Part shown: piece by piece, positions 1 through 8,174 of the stretch
Layout of the letters: each line of letters opens with the position of its first letter
Numbering within the stretch: the stretch's first letter is position 1
Position numbers and translations under genes: made by a program
From: JAVEVF01 sp034005175
GTDB taxonomy: Bacteria; Actinomycetota; Coriobacteriia; Anaerosomatales; SLCP01
Direction of reading: 5' to 3'
Assembly (NCBI GenBank): GCA_034005175.1
Contig: JAVEVF010000020.1
Location: 1-23,689 of the forward strand
Length of the DNA: 23,689 bases
The notes under the pieces: generated by a model
Told to the model about the DNA's origin: nothing
The model's input: the letters and a program-made list of their open reading frames with translations, nothing else
The model's database searches: none

Positions 1-1
1 A

Positions 2-232
2 ATCACAAGTCCCGAGTTCAGCGGGGGCCTTGCAGCAGGGGCGGGAAAGGCCACCGCTGTCGCGAAGGTGACGGCCGAGCGGGCTGCCGCTGGCGCGGTG
101 AGTGTCGCGATATCAGCCGGTCGCGTGGTCAAGCGCAGTTCGGTGACGAAGCGCGCTGCCCTGTCGTGGAAGGGCTTCACTGACGGCATCAAGGACGGGA
201 TGGCTGATGACGGGCGCAAGGAGAACCCGTGA
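2..232 (+). CDS. C-terminal end of an unknown protein (5' end outside window)
   Basis: An open frame runs from the window edge to a TGA at 230-232 and gives 76 residues with no stop. The visible part is rich in Ala, Gly, Val, Lys and Arg and ends in a charged tail (DDGRKENP). There is no recognisable motif. The stop overlaps the GTG start of the next gene (GTGA), so this is very likely the upstream member of the same operon. The Ala/Lys-rich composition would suit a small structural or membrane-associated protein, but I cannot name a family from this fragment. Confidence 0.55.
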   Translation: MTSPEFSGGLAAGAGKATAVAKVTAERAAAGAVSVAISAGRVVKRSSVTKRAALSWKGFTDGIKDGMADDGRKENP

Positions 233-855
233 GTCGTCGGCTGAAGCCACTCACTCTCGAGGCTGTGCGCGCGACTGCTCCGGGCTGTGGTTCGTGTGTC
301 TTCTGGGAGTCCGACGCACGTGTTGAGGTGCGCTGCGGTGCTGCGTGCGACGATGCTCTGCTGCGTGCGCGAATCTCAGAGATCCGCCATGGATGGGGAG
401 AGTTCGGGCGCGCTGCTGTCGATGACGATCTCGTACTCGGCTTTGTGAAGTGCGCCCCTGTGAGCTTCTTCCCGCAGACACGGTGGCTGCCGACCGGTGC
501 ACCCGAGCCATCCGTGCCCCTGCTCGCGTGTTTGCATGTGCGTGAGGAAACACGCTCTCGCGGCCTGGAAAAGGTGCTGTTGCATGCCGTCATGCGTGAT
601 CTGCACGCCCGAGGTGAGCGCGAGCTGTTCGCCTATGGCGTCTCTGGGGGCACGCACGTCGCACCACCGATGCCAGACCTCAAGTTCCTGCTAGAACAGG
701 GCTTCGTGATAGAGCGCCCACACGCGCAATACCCGCTCCTGAAGCTTGAAGTCAAATCGTTAGCCGCGTGGACCGAGAGTCTCGAGTCCGCTCTTGGCTT
801 TCTGCTCCCGCCGTTGAGCCGACCTCAGCGGGTGCCTGCCCCGTCCGCCGAATGA
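229..855 (+). CDS. GNAT-like acetyltransferase family protein
   Basis: This 208-residue protein resembles the GNAT (Gcn5-related N-acetyltransferase) fold. It has an early CGSCVFWE segment, a strand reading VPLLACLHVREETRSRGL that resembles the acetyl-CoA-binding A motif (hydrophobic strand followed by R/Q-x-x-G/A), then an amphipathic helix (EKVLLHAVMRDLHARG), and a late FLLEQGFVIERPH segment like the GNAT 'GF' strand. The substrate cannot be predicted. The GTG start at 229 overlaps the upstream stop by four bases, implying translational coupling, and the YbaK-like gene follows 13 bases after its stop. The CxxC near the N-terminus could be structural or bind a metal. The fold call is moderately secure; the activity is inferred. 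Confidence 0.65.
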   Translation: MSRRLKPLTLEAVRATAPGCGSCVFWESDARVEVRCGAACDDALLRARISEIRHGWGEFGRAAVDDDLVLGFVKCAPVSFFPQTRWLPTGAPEPSVPLLACLHVREETRSRGLEKVLLHAVMRDLHARGERELFAYGVSGGTHVAPPMPDLKFLLEQGFVIERPHAQYPLLKLEVKSLAAWTESLESALGFLLPPLSRPQRVPAPSAE

Positions 856-868
856 AGAGGTAGGACTT

Positions 869-1369
869 ATGACTGCAGACGCTTCAGGTTCAGCACCCAA
901 GAAGGTTCGCTCAGCCGAACGCGTGCGCATGTACCTCGAAGAACATGGACTTGCCGATGAGATCGTCACCTACGAGCAATCGACGAAGACCGCGCAGATG
1001 GCTGCCGATGCGATGGGCTGTGAGCTCGGCCAGATCGTGAAGTCTCTTGTGTTCGTGGCTGGAGACAAGCCGCTTGTGGCGCTCGTGGCAGGAGACCGGC
1101 GTGGAGATGCTGACGCGATAGCCAAGCTCATGGGTGAGACCGAGGCGCATTTCGCCGACGCTGACACCGTGCGCTCGGCAACCGGTTTTGCCATTGGTGG
1201 CGTCTCACCCTTCGATCTCCCGCCAGATCTACCGGTGTTTGCTGACGACTCGCTGGAGCGCTTCGAAATCGTGTATCCCGCAGCTGGCACACCCTCGTCG
1301 ATGGTACGCATCCCTCTGTCTCACTTGCTTGATCTCAGCGGTGCGCACCTGGCACGCATCTCGCAGTGA
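869..1369 (+). CDS. YbaK/EbsC-family aminoacyl-tRNA deacylase (prolyl-tRNA editing domain)
   Basis: The 166-residue protein matches the stand-alone editing domains (YbaK, ProX and relatives) that hydrolyse mischarged tRNAs such as Cys-tRNA(Pro) or Ala-tRNA(Pro) in the cytoplasm. Visible family features are the helix and loop EQSTKTAQMAADAMG (about residues 36-50), the conserved lysine in GQIVKSLVF (K58), the strand PLVALVAGDRR, and the signature TGFAIGGVSPF (105-115). Length is typical for the family. It starts 13 bases after the GNAT-like gene, with a purine-rich AGAGGTAGGA ahead of the ATG, and is followed 11 bases later by the deacetylase gene. Which tRNA it edits cannot be decided from sequence alone. 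Confidence 0.88.
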   Translation: MTADASGSAPKKVRSAERVRMYLEEHGLADEIVTYEQSTKTAQMAADAMGCELGQIVKSLVFVAGDKPLVALVAGDRRGDADAIAKLMGETEAHFADADTVRSATGFAIGGVSPFDLPPDLPVFADDSLERFEIVYPAAGTPSSMVRIPLSHLLDLSGAHLARISQ

Positions 1370-1380
1370 TCTGAAGCTTG

Positions 1381-2508
1381 ATGGCATCATATGTCGTGAC
1401 AGAGGAGAGGGCCGAGGCCGCACCGTCGCGCCTCTATCTGTCCGTGGTCGCTCTGGTGGCTGCGGCGCTTGTGGCTGTCGCAATGCCGTCATATCAAGCC
1501 CGAGTGACCGTCTCTGGCTCCTCATACGACGTGCCGCTTGGGTCCACAGTCTCTGATCTTGTGCGTATGGGCGCCATCGATCCTCTCCCCGGGGATTTGC
1601 TTGATGTCACAGGGGAGGTTCTGAAGCACGGTTCTGGAGAACCTCCCGTGTACCTGGTGAACGGCGAGGTGACTGGGGGATCAAGCCGCATGCGCGATGG
1701 AGATAGCGTCTCCGTACGCCGAGGAAAGGACCGTGTCGAAGCCACGGTGACCACGCAAACGCCTATCCCCATCGAGCTTGAGAAGGTCGGCAAAGGGCCC
1801 CTCGTGTCGCTTGAAAGCCCCGGAAACGTCGGCGTGCGTGAGGACACGGTGGGAGAGATCTCGGGGAAGGTGCTCTCTACACGAGTTGTCACACCCGCCG
1901 AACCCATGACTGTACGGCGATGGGTGCCAGATCCCTCGACGAAGATCGTCGCACTCACCTTTGATGACGGCCCCTGGCCCGCTCAGACCGAGCAAGTGCT
2001 CGATATCCTCGCACAGAACGACGTCAAAGCCAGCTTCTTTATGGTGGGTCACCAGGTGGAGAAGTACCCCACCATCGCCAAGCGCGCAGCCGATGAAGGC
2101 CACATGGTGGGGAACCACACACAGAACCACATCATACTCACGCGCCAGGACTCGGAGGTGACGCGCAAACAGATCACCGACGGCAGCCTGACGATTCGTG
2201 ATAAGACGGGAGTGCTTCCCCGCTGGTTCCGGCCGCCCGGGGGCGGCATGAACATGAGCGTGGTGAGCGAGGCCAAGCGCATGAAGATGGATGTCGCGAT
2301 GTGGGATGTCGACCCGCAGGACTGGCGCAAGCCAAGCACCGACGCCATGCTCGCCGACGTGCTTGCGCACGTCAAGCCGGGAGCCGTCGTCCTCATGCAC
2401 GACGGAGGCGGCGACCGCAGCCACACCATCGCCGTCCTGCCTCGGCTCATCAAGGAGCTCAAAGCCCAGGGCTACATCTTCGTTACTCTCGACCAGATGC
2501 GCTCGTAA
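1381..2508 (+). CDS. Membrane-anchored polysaccharide deacetylase (NodB homology domain)
   Basis: This 375-residue protein has an N-terminal transmembrane or signal-anchor segment (about 20-40) and a middle region of roughly 130 residues. That middle part looks like DUF348/ubiquitin-like surface domains (VTVSGSSYDVPLGSTVSDLV and a 'VYLVNGEVTGG' repeat). A C-terminal NodB domain follows. All catalytic motifs are present: TFDDGP (Asp195, Asp196), NHTQNH as metal-binding motif 2, RPPGGG, DVDPQDW and LMHDGGG. It should remove N-acetyl or O-acetyl groups from cell-wall peptidoglycan or another exported polysaccharide. I chose the ATG at 1381; a TTG at 1378 is in frame directly before it and no strong ribosome site decides between them. 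It ends 12 bases from the convergent folate gene. Confidence 0.9.
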   Translation: MASYVVTEERAEAAPSRLYLSVVALVAAALVAVAMPSYQARVTVSGSSYDVPLGSTVSDLVRMGAIDPLPGDLLDVTGEVLKHGSGEPPVYLVNGEVTGGSSRMRDGDSVSVRRGKDRVEATVTTQTPIPIELEKVGKGPLVSLESPGNVGVREDTVGEISGKVLSTRVVTPAEPMTVRRWVPDPSTKIVALTFDDGPWPAQTEQVLDILAQNDVKASFFMVGHQVEKYPTIAKRAADEGHMVGNHTQNHIILTRQDSEVTRKQITDGSLTIRDKTGVLPRWFRPPGGGMNMSVVSEAKRMKMDVAMWDVDPQDWRKPSTDAMLADVLAHVKPGAVVLMHDGGGDRSHTIAVLPRLIKELKAQGYIFVTLDQMRS

Positions 2509-2520
2509 GCGCCGGTCAGA

Positions 2521-3105
2521 TCAGGGCTGTTCGTGCCTGATGGTGCGCGTGGGCGTGACTAGCACGTCAAGCGACACGTCATGCTCCTCACTCGGCACTT
2601 CAGCAAGCACCTGGCTGTCGAAGGCAAGACCCACCGCAGTGGCGTGGGGCATTCGTGCGAGCAGCCGGTCGTAGTAGCCGATACCGTGACCGACGCGCTG
2701 GCACGACTCATCGAATGCAACCCCGGGTACGATAGCCACATCGATGTTGGCGGGCGAGATCTCTGGCGCGTCGGCGGGGGGCTCGATGATTCCGAACTTG
2801 CTTCGCACAAGCGGCATGTTCGCATCGACCCGCTGAACGGTGAGCTCCTCTCGGCCAGCGACCCTTGGGAGCGCGACGGTCACGCCGCGCCTTCGAAGCG
2901 CATCCACCACCGGGGCAGGATCGATCTCTTCAGGTGTGGCGGCATACGCGAGCACGACGCGCGCGCGTACGATCTCGGGCAGTGCAAGCAACCGTTGAGC
3001 AGCCGCGGCAGCGTACAGGGCGCGGTCGGTGGCGCGTACCGCCTGGCGTGCGCTTCGGCCAAGTGCACGCGCTGCCTCTTTGCTTGGGACATGCTCGGCG
3101 CTCAT
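2521..3105 (-). CDS. 5-formyltetrahydrofolate cyclo-ligase
   Basis: This 194-residue cytoplasmic enzyme of the MTHFS/YgfA family performs ATP-dependent conversion of 5-formyl-THF to 5,10-methenyl-THF, salvaging folate. Diagnostic segments are the N-terminal basic helix (SKEAARALGRSARQAVRA), VVLAYAATPEEIDP, VTVALPRV, IVPGVAFD and the signature GHGIGYYDRLLAR, which forms part of the nucleotide/folate site. I chose the ATG at 3105 because it overlaps the TGA of the upstream HAD gene (ATGA), giving translational coupling, and because the family begins near this helix. A longer in-frame start exists at 3141 but would run into the upstream gene. Length matches the family. Confidence 0.9.
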   Translation of the reverse strand: MSAEHVPSKEAARALGRSARQAVRATDRALYAAAAAQRLLALPEIVRARVVLAYAATPEEIDPAPVVDALRRRGVTVALPRVAGREELTVQRVDANMPLVRSKFGIIEPPADAPEISPANIDVAIVPGVAFDESCQRVGHGIGYYDRLLARMPHATAVGLAFDSQVLAEVPSEEHDVSLDVLVTPTRTIRHEQP

Positions 3106-4010
3106 CGTGCTTCCGCCTCGCTGGCCTTGGCTCCAAGCCATGCTGCCGCGAACTCCGCCCAGCCCTCGCCTCTCGGCGAGTGCGTCAGTGCGACGTTGTC
3201 GCGGGCGGCGGCTGCCTGCATCGCATGCTCGTCCTCGGCGGCATTAGCTACTAGCACCCCAAGCGCAACGGCATCCGCCATCTCGGCATCCACGGCCGAG
3301 TCCCCGATGGAAAGCGCGTCATCGAGCGTCAAGCCACGGCGGTCTAGGTCGCGAATGACAGCGTCGTGTTTTCGCACGCCGTCGGGTATGAGGTGGTAGG
3401 CGTGGATCTCGTGGACTCCGCGAAGCGTATGCCGAGGCGGATGCACGATACCGTTGTCAACGATGCGCACCGTGATCGGCAGCGTGTCGAGCAGCGCTTG
3501 CGCCTCGGCAAGCGAGACGTTGCCACGCAAGACGTGCGTGGCCTCGCGGTTCAGGTGCCAGGGATGGTGCTCCTCAAGGCGGCCAGGGAAGTGACGGAAG
3601 AGCAGATCGAGCGCGCCTACGCGGCTGATGGCCTGATACGGGGTCTCCCCCTCCCGCAGCACATCAGGCCCCCATGAGCCCGTGTAGTAGATGGGGGGCT
3701 CTCCTCGGCCAGGTATGATCACGCACCCCAGCTCAGCGATGTAGGAGTCCCAGCCCAGAAGGCGCGAGATTTCGAGCAGCTGCCAGCGATTGCGCCCCGA
3801 GCATGCCACACAGGTGAGACCGGCGGCGTTAAGCGAGGTCACGGCGTCGGCAGCGCCGGCCCACGGACGGCCTGAAGCATCGACGAGCAGCGTTGCGCCC
3901 GGACCAAGGAGCGTGCCGTCGAGGTCGCTGTAGAGCACAGACGCTCGGGCGAGCGCCGCATCGGCGTGCGGATGGCTCTCTATGAGGGGCGGCAGGGCTG
4001 GCATGTTCAT
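3102..4010 (-). CDS. HAD-superfamily (class IIB) phosphatase
   Basis: This 302-residue protein carries the HAD motifs: YSDLDGTLLG (motif I, nucleophile Asp in DxDGT), CSGRNRWQL (motif II serine), a lysine in GVRKHDAV (motif III) and SIGDSAVDAEM (motif IV, GDxxxD). The long cap between motifs II and III is typical of the Cof/sucrose-phosphatase/mannosyl-3-phosphoglycerate-phosphatase class. The substrate is probably a sugar phosphate or small phosphorylated metabolite, but it cannot be told from sequence. The ATG at 4010 is chosen because GAGGAG lies just upstream; a longer frame from 4046 lacks this. It is the first gene of a two-gene operon with the folate cyclo-ligase. Confidence 0.85.
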   Translation of the reverse strand: MNMPALPPLIESHPHADAALARASVLYSDLDGTLLGPGATLLVDASGRPWAGAADAVTSLNAAGLTCVACSGRNRWQLLEISRLLGWDSYIAELGCVIIPGRGEPPIYYTGSWGPDVLREGETPYQAISRVGALDLLFRHFPGRLEEHHPWHLNREATHVLRGNVSLAEAQALLDTLPITVRIVDNGIVHPPRHTLRGVHEIHAYHLIPDGVRKHDAVIRDLDRRGLTLDDALSIGDSAVDAEMADAVALGVLVANAAEDEHAMQAAAARDNVALTHSPRGEGWAEFAAAWLGAKASEAEAR

Positions 4011-4166
4011 GGTGCTCCTCGGAGACGAAGATGGTGTTACGCGCACATTGAGGAGATTCTACTCTGTTGGTGCAATCCGGCCACAGGTCTTGCGATTCTT
4101 CTCGGCCAGGGTTCTGGGGGAGATGAGCACCGTATGTCTCAGCGTGCATGGTATGCCGGTAAGATG

Positions 4167-4172
4167 TATAAG
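4167..4172 (+). promoter_or_regulatory. Candidate -10 box for the zinc-ribbon acetyltransferase gene
   Basis: TATAAG (5 of 6 matches to the sigma-70 -10 consensus) lies 33 bases before the chosen ATG at 4206, in the 195-base divergent gap between the HAD gene and the GNAT gene. There is no convincing -35 box at the usual distance, so this is only a candidate. Nothing else recognisable was seen in the gap. Confidence 0.25.
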
Positions 4173-4205
4173 AGTATGGTCCATGCAGACCTTGGGAGCC
4201 GAGAG

Positions 4206-4808
4206 ATGCCTGACGAGTTCGATATGCCGTATCCGAAGTACCGCTGCCCGACTTGCGGGAAAGACCTGCCGCTTAACGAGGCACGCTTGACGGTGACGTG
4301 CGCCGAGCATCAGGTAGCCGACGCACTTTCCTTCGACGTCAGAACAGCGCAGCCCGCAGATAGACGTGACATCGAGCAGATCTGTGATCGCGCGCTTGGA
4401 GAGACCGAGGTCGACGTCTTCGACCGTACGTTTGACGTGTTTGCCGACACGAACCTCATCGCGGATGCCGAGGGCGAGCTAGCAGGCGTGCTTTCTGTTG
4501 CGGTATTCGGCGGGGAGCTCGTGATCGTGTTGCTGTCGGTCTATCCCGAGCACCAGGGACAAGGCGTGGGCACAGCGCTCTTGCGTGGTGCGGTCGATCT
4601 GGCCCGAGAGCGAGGCCTGCCCTCGGTACGCGTCGCTGTCTCCAACGACGACATCCCGTTGCTGCACTTCTACCAGCGCCACGGGTTCGCCCTGTATGAG
4701 GTGGCCATCGGCGCTCTTGCCGACCGCGCGGGCAGCGCGGTGGCTGGCTTTTCTGGTATTCCGTCGCGTGACGAGATACGGCTCCGCCGACCGGTATGCT
4801 CCGGCTAG
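4206..4808 (+). CDS. GNAT acetyltransferase with N-terminal zinc-ribbon-like motif
   Basis: This 200-residue protein has two parts. Residues about 9-35 hold a CPTC pair followed by a Cys and His (TVTCAEH), which looks like a small metal-binding ribbon or knuckle. From about residue 38 onward there is a GNAT domain (VRTAQPADRRDIEQICDRAL start, acetyl-CoA loop VYPEHQGQGVGTALL, and the terminal HFYQRHGFALYE). It should transfer an acetyl group from acetyl-CoA to an unknown amine. The ATG at 4206 is chosen because GGGAG precedes it and the protein then starts right before the metal motif; the frame is open much further upstream but that part is low-quality sequence. The ABC importer operon begins 35 bases after its TAG stop. 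Confidence 0.82.
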   Translation: MPDEFDMPYPKYRCPTCGKDLPLNEARLTVTCAEHQVADALSFDVRTAQPADRRDIEQICDRALGETEVDVFDRTFDVFADTNLIADAEGELAGVLSVAVFGGELVIVLLSVYPEHQGQGVGTALLRGAVDLARERGLPSVRVAVSNDDIPLLHFYQRHGFALYEVAIGALADRAGSAVAGFSGIPSRDEIRLRRPVCSG

Positions 4809-4843
4809 CGCCTTCTCCGCCACCTGCAAGGAGGACTTACTAG

Positions 4844-5845
4844 ATGAACCGACGCAAGCTGTATGCGGTGAGTGTGCTCGCTCTTTTGGCGCTCGCGATG
4901 CTTGGTGCTTGTGCTCCTCGCTCAAAGACAGCCGAGACCACCCCCGATGCTGCCCTTGCCGTACCCCAGCCCGCACCCGTGACCATCGGCGTTCTGCCTA
5001 CAGAAGACGTGCTTCCGCTGTGGGTTGCGCAGGAGCGCGCACTGTACGCAGAGAACGGGATCGATTCGGTGAGCATCGTCGTGTTCGAGACCTCTGAGGA
5101 GCGCGACGCCGCACTCGCTGTGGGCGAGGTTGACGCATGCATGTCTGATATCGTCGCGGCTGCGCAGCTTGAAGCTGCCGGGACGCCTGTGACTATCGCG
5201 AACGTAGCGCTGGGCGCTGAGGCGGCCGAGGGGCGCTTTGGCGTCGTGGGGGCGATCGACTCGGGCTACGTGGATATCACGGCTTTGGTAGGCGCGCCTG
5301 TGAGCACCTCGGTGAACTCCCTTGAAGAGTACGTTGTCGACGGACTCATGCGCCAGGCCGACGTATCCGCTGCTGATGTAGTGGCACAAGACGGTCCCGG
5401 AGCTGCAGCCCGATACGAACAGCTGCTGCACGGACAACTAAAGGCAGCGGTACTCCCAGAACCCTGGCTCACGCGGGCCGAGGCCGAAGGCGCACCGGTG
5501 CTCGCCGACGACACCACCGGTGAGAATCTCTCCCAGACGACCCTGATCTTTTCCGACGAATACCTGTGCGAGACGGGCGGGGTGGACACCATGTCGGCTA
5601 TCCTGAAGACTTGGGACGACGCAGTGGCGATCATCAACGGGGACCCGGACGAGTGGCGAGATCTGCTTGCGCAGAGCACACGCATTCCCGACTCCATCAA
5701 AGACACGTATCGCATGAACACCTATCCCATGGCGCAGATCCCCTCTGCCGCGCAGATCGATGCCGTGCTGGAGTGGCTGGCTGACAAGGGCGCCATCGGG
5801 CGCGGTGCACTGACGTACGAGGATCTCGTCCTGGTGATGCCGTAA
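4844..5845 (+). CDS. ABC transporter substrate-binding lipoprotein (SsuA/TauA/NMT1-like)
   Basis: This 333-residue exported lipoprotein has a lipobox LGAC (Cys23) after a short basic N-terminus and a hydrophobic stretch, so it should be anchored to the outer face of the membrane. The mature part starts with VTIGVLPTEDVLPLWVAQER, the usual first strand and helix of the SsuA/NMT1 family, and continues with ALAVGEVDACMSDI and VLPEPWLTRAEAEG, both typical of this class. It binds the substrate for the ATPase and permease encoded next. Family members bind sulfonates, taurine, nitrate or thiamine precursors; nothing here selects one. An excellent AAGGAGG ribosome site precedes the ATG. The stop is 9 bases from the next start. 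Confidence 0.88.
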   Translation: MNRRKLYAVSVLALLALAMLGACAPRSKTAETTPDAALAVPQPAPVTIGVLPTEDVLPLWVAQERALYAENGIDSVSIVVFETSEERDAALAVGEVDACMSDIVAAAQLEAAGTPVTIANVALGAEAAEGRFGVVGAIDSGYVDITALVGAPVSTSVNSLEEYVVDGLMRQADVSAADVVAQDGPGAAARYEQLLHGQLKAAVLPEPWLTRAEAEGAPVLADDTTGENLSQTTLIFSDEYLCETGGVDTMSAILKTWDDAVAIINGDPDEWRDLLAQSTRIPDSIKDTYRMNTYPMAQIPSAAQIDAVLEWLADKGAIGRGALTYEDLVLVMP

Positions 5846-5854
5846 GGAGTGGGG

Positions 5855-6664
5855 TTGGCTGGGCTTGTTGCCGAGGGGCTGACACTGGTCTATGAGGGGG
5901 TCGGGCGTGACACGGTCGCGCTCGACGGTCTTGACCTGCGCATAGATGAGGGAGAGCCCATCGCAGTCATCGGGCCGTCAGGATGCGGCAAGTCCACGCT
6001 GCTCCTGCTGGCCGCTGGCATGCTGCAACCCAGCCGGGGCCGCGTGTTCGTCGGCGGCCAGCCTGTGACCGGCCCGCGGTTGGCGACCGCACTCATTCTG
6101 CAGCACTTCGGGCTGCTGCCCTGGAAGACCGTCTTCCACAACGCGGCGCTTGGCCTCGAGGTCAGACGAGTCCCGCGCGCCGAACGTCGTGAGCGCGTCA
6201 TGGCCTCGCTTCACCGTCTAGGCCTCGCTGAGTTCGTCGATGCGTACCCTGGCGAGCTTTCCGGCGGTATGCGCCAACGCCTCGCGCTTGCACGTGCGCT
6301 TGCACTCGACGCCGACCTGCTTCTCATGGACGAACCGCTCTCAGCCCTTGATGCGCTCACGAGGGAAGACCTTCAGGATCTTCTTCTCGAGCTTTGGCGC
6401 CAGCGCGGCCACACGTCTGTGCTCGTGACGCACTCCATCGAAGAGGCGGTCTTTCTCGGCAGGCGGGTGATCGTCCTGTCGCCGAGGCCTGGGCGTGTGG
6501 CGGCTACTGTGGACAATCCGCTGATGGGAGAGGCTGGCTACCGCGCGACGCCGGAGTTCTATGAGCGCTGCGCTGAGCTCAGGCAGCTGCTGGCCGAGGA
6601 AGGCGCGGTGGGCGCACACACCGACTTCGAGGTTGGCGCAGCCGATGCTGGAGACATCCGATGA
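5855..6664 (+). CDS. ABC transporter ATP-binding protein (SsuB/TauB-like)
   Basis: This ~269-residue cytoplasmic ATPase powers the importer. Walker A is GPSGCGKSTL, the Q-loop is ILQHFGLLPWKTV, the signature is LSGGMRQRLALARAL, Walker B is LLLMDEPLSALD and the H-loop is VTHSIEEAVFLG. These are diagnostic for the nitrate/sulfonate/taurine importer branch. The start is ambiguous: a GTG at 5849 lies inside the ribosome site AAGGAG (5844-5849), while the TTG at 5855 is spaced five bases from it, so I prefer TTG. The stop overlaps the permease ATG (ATGA at 6661-6664), indicating coupled translation. Confidence 0.93.
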   Translation: MAGLVAEGLTLVYEGVGRDTVALDGLDLRIDEGEPIAVIGPSGCGKSTLLLLAAGMLQPSRGRVFVGGQPVTGPRLATALILQHFGLLPWKTVFHNAALGLEVRRVPRAERRERVMASLHRLGLAEFVDAYPGELSGGMRQRLALARALALDADLLLMDEPLSALDALTREDLQDLLLELWRQRGHTSVLVTHSIEEAVFLGRRVIVLSPRPGRVAATVDNPLMGEAGYRATPEFYERCAELRQLLAEEGAVGAHTDFEVGAADAGDIR

Positions 6665-7416
6665 ACGGTTGGCAGCGCAAGGCAGCCGGTTATGCCATGG
6701 CGACACTCGTCATGCTTGCGGTGTGGCAGATCGCCGCGTGGGCCCTGGGCTCCCACGTGCTTCCCGGCCCCGTCCCCGCGTTTTCCGCGTTCGTCGCGGA
6801 TTTCCAAGATGAACTCGCTCCACATATGCTCGTGAGCATCTGGCGCGTTTCGGCAGCTACCGTAGCGGGTGCAGTGCTGGCAGTGCCGCTGGGGCTTTGG
6901 CTCGGACGCTCACCTCGCGCTGATGCGGTTGCAGCTCCGCTCATCTTTCTCACCTATCCTGTGCCCAAGGTCGTATTCTTACCGGTGCTGTTGGTGTTGC
7001 TTGGCTTGGGTGATGCGAGCAAGATCACGCTCATCACGCTCATCGTCTTCTTCCAGCTTCTCGTCACCGCACGTGATGCTGCGCGCGCGATCCCCGCTGA
7101 CTCCGTGCTCTCGGTGCGTTCGCTCGGCGCCAGTAAACTCGGCGTCTTCTGGCACGTCGTTGCGGTAGGTGCGCTACCCGAGATCTTCACCGCGCTTCGA
7201 ATCGGCACAGGAACAGCGGTGGCGGTGCTCTTCTTGGCGGAGTCCATCGGGGGCACAAGCGGGTTGGGATACTACATCGTTGATGCTTGGGGCAGACTCG
7301 ACTACAACGCCATGTTCGCGGGCATCATCGCGATGGCGCTCATGGGCGTGCTCATCTACGAGCTGCTAGAGATCGCCGAGTCGCGGCTGTGCCGATGGAC
7401 GCGAGTGGAGCGCTGA
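6661..7416 (+). CDS. ABC transporter permease (SsuC/TauC-like)
   Basis: This 251-residue integral membrane protein has about six hydrophobic segments (for example MATLVMLAVWQIAAWALG, VAAPLIFLTYPVPKVVFLPV and MFAGIIAMALMGVLIYELL). The cytoplasmic EAA-type loop that docks onto the ATPase is visible as SLGASKLGVFWHVVAVGALPE. Length and topology fit the binding-protein-dependent transport inner-membrane family. It completes a binding protein/ATPase/permease cassette on one transcript. The substrate is unknown; no riboswitch or biosynthetic gene sits beside the cassette to identify it. A 75-base gap follows before the phosphoribosyltransferase gene. Confidence 0.92.
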   Translation: MNGWQRKAAGYAMATLVMLAVWQIAAWALGSHVLPGPVPAFSAFVADFQDELAPHMLVSIWRVSAATVAGAVLAVPLGLWLGRSPRADAVAAPLIFLTYPVPKVVFLPVLLVLLGLGDASKITLITLIVFFQLLVTARDAARAIPADSVLSVRSLGASKLGVFWHVVAVGALPEIFTALRIGTGTAVAVLFLAESIGGTSGLGYYIVDAWGRLDYNAMFAGIIAMALMGVLIYELLEIAESRLCRWTRVER

Positions 7417-7491
7417 CCTCACGCTTGTGTCGTGGGTCTCACTTGAGGGAATGCACACCTGTGTGACGGGCGACGGGCATGGGGGTGCGGT

Positions 7492-8121
7492 ATGTACCGC
7501 GATAGGATAGACGCGGGGCGGAGACTCGCCAAGGAGCTTACGCGCTTCGCAGACGACGCCGAGGCGGTGGTGCTCGGCATTCCACGCGGCGGCGTGATCA
7601 TCGGAGGCGAGATCGCACGCGAACTCGACCTGCCACTGGACGTGATCATCGCAAGCAAGATCGGTGCACCGCACAACCCAGAGTACGCGGTGGGTGCCGT
7701 GGATGCTGACGGACGCGTCACCGCGAATCCGGATGCGGGCTACGACGTGGCGGAGCTAGAGGTGCTTGCACGCCCGGTGCGCGACAAGATACGTCGCCGC
7801 ATCGAGCTGTACCGCGGCGGCGAGGAGGCGATCGACCTTGAGGGCGCCACCGCGATCATCGTCGACGACGGCATCGCGACAGGGCTTACCGCGCTTGCCG
7901 CTGCACGATATGTGCGCGCGCAGGGAGCAGAGCGGGTCGTGCTTGCTGTACCGGTCATCGCCGCGGGAGCCGTTGCAGCGTTCAGGGGTGAGGTCGATGA
8001 GCTGGTCGCCCCCGAACGCCCCGCGTATTTCCAGGCGGTCGGGCAGTTCTACGAGCGCTTCGCCCAGGTGCGTGATGACGAGGTGCTGGAGGTGCTCGCC
8101 GAGTTCGGATACGGTGGATAG
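7492..8121 (+). CDS. Phosphoribosyltransferase-domain protein
   Basis: This 209-residue protein belongs to the type I phosphoribosyltransferase fold. The PRPP-binding signature is AIIVDDGIATGLTA (two acidic residues followed by the G-x-T loop). The N-terminal part has VLGIPRGGVIIGGEIARELDLPLDV and ASKIGAPHNPEYAVGAV, which are typical of the stand-alone 'predicted phosphoribosyltransferase' family sometimes fused to alpha/beta hydrolases. The base substrate is not known for that family. The ATG at 7492 is preceded by a G-rich stretch (GGGGGTGCGG). The gene ends in TAG and is followed by a hairpin at 8175-8202 and the convergent tRNA gene. The 75-base gap upstream suggests its own transcription, but I see no clear promoter. 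Confidence 0.85.
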   Translation: MYRDRIDAGRRLAKELTRFADDAEAVVLGIPRGGVIIGGEIARELDLPLDVIIASKIGAPHNPEYAVGAVDADGRVTANPDAGYDVAELEVLARPVRDKIRRRIELYRGGEEAIDLEGATAIIVDDGIATGLTALAAARYVRAQGAERVVLAVPVIAAGAVAAFRGEVDELVAPERPAYFQAVGQFYERFAQVRDDEVLEVLAEFGYGG

Positions 8122-8174
8122 GCGCTGCTCGCCATAGTGCATCGCGTGCGCAGCATGGGAGTCACCTGCGCGAA

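Noticed and set aside
1681..2424. Open frame of 247 codons opposite the polysaccharide deacetylase
   Set aside because: It is antisense to conserved catalytic motifs and His/Val-rich without domain features; an antisense shadow.
2581..3399. Open frame on the plus strand opposite the folate cyclo-ligase and HAD genes
   Set aside because: It crosses two genuine minus-strand genes with strong motifs and ends in a Ser/Ala-rich low-complexity tail; no independent support.
7417..7491. Short inverted repeat CACA-CCTG-TGTG before the phosphoribosyltransferase as an operator
   Set aside because: Only four base pairs per arm, which is expected by chance, and no promoter boxes flank it.
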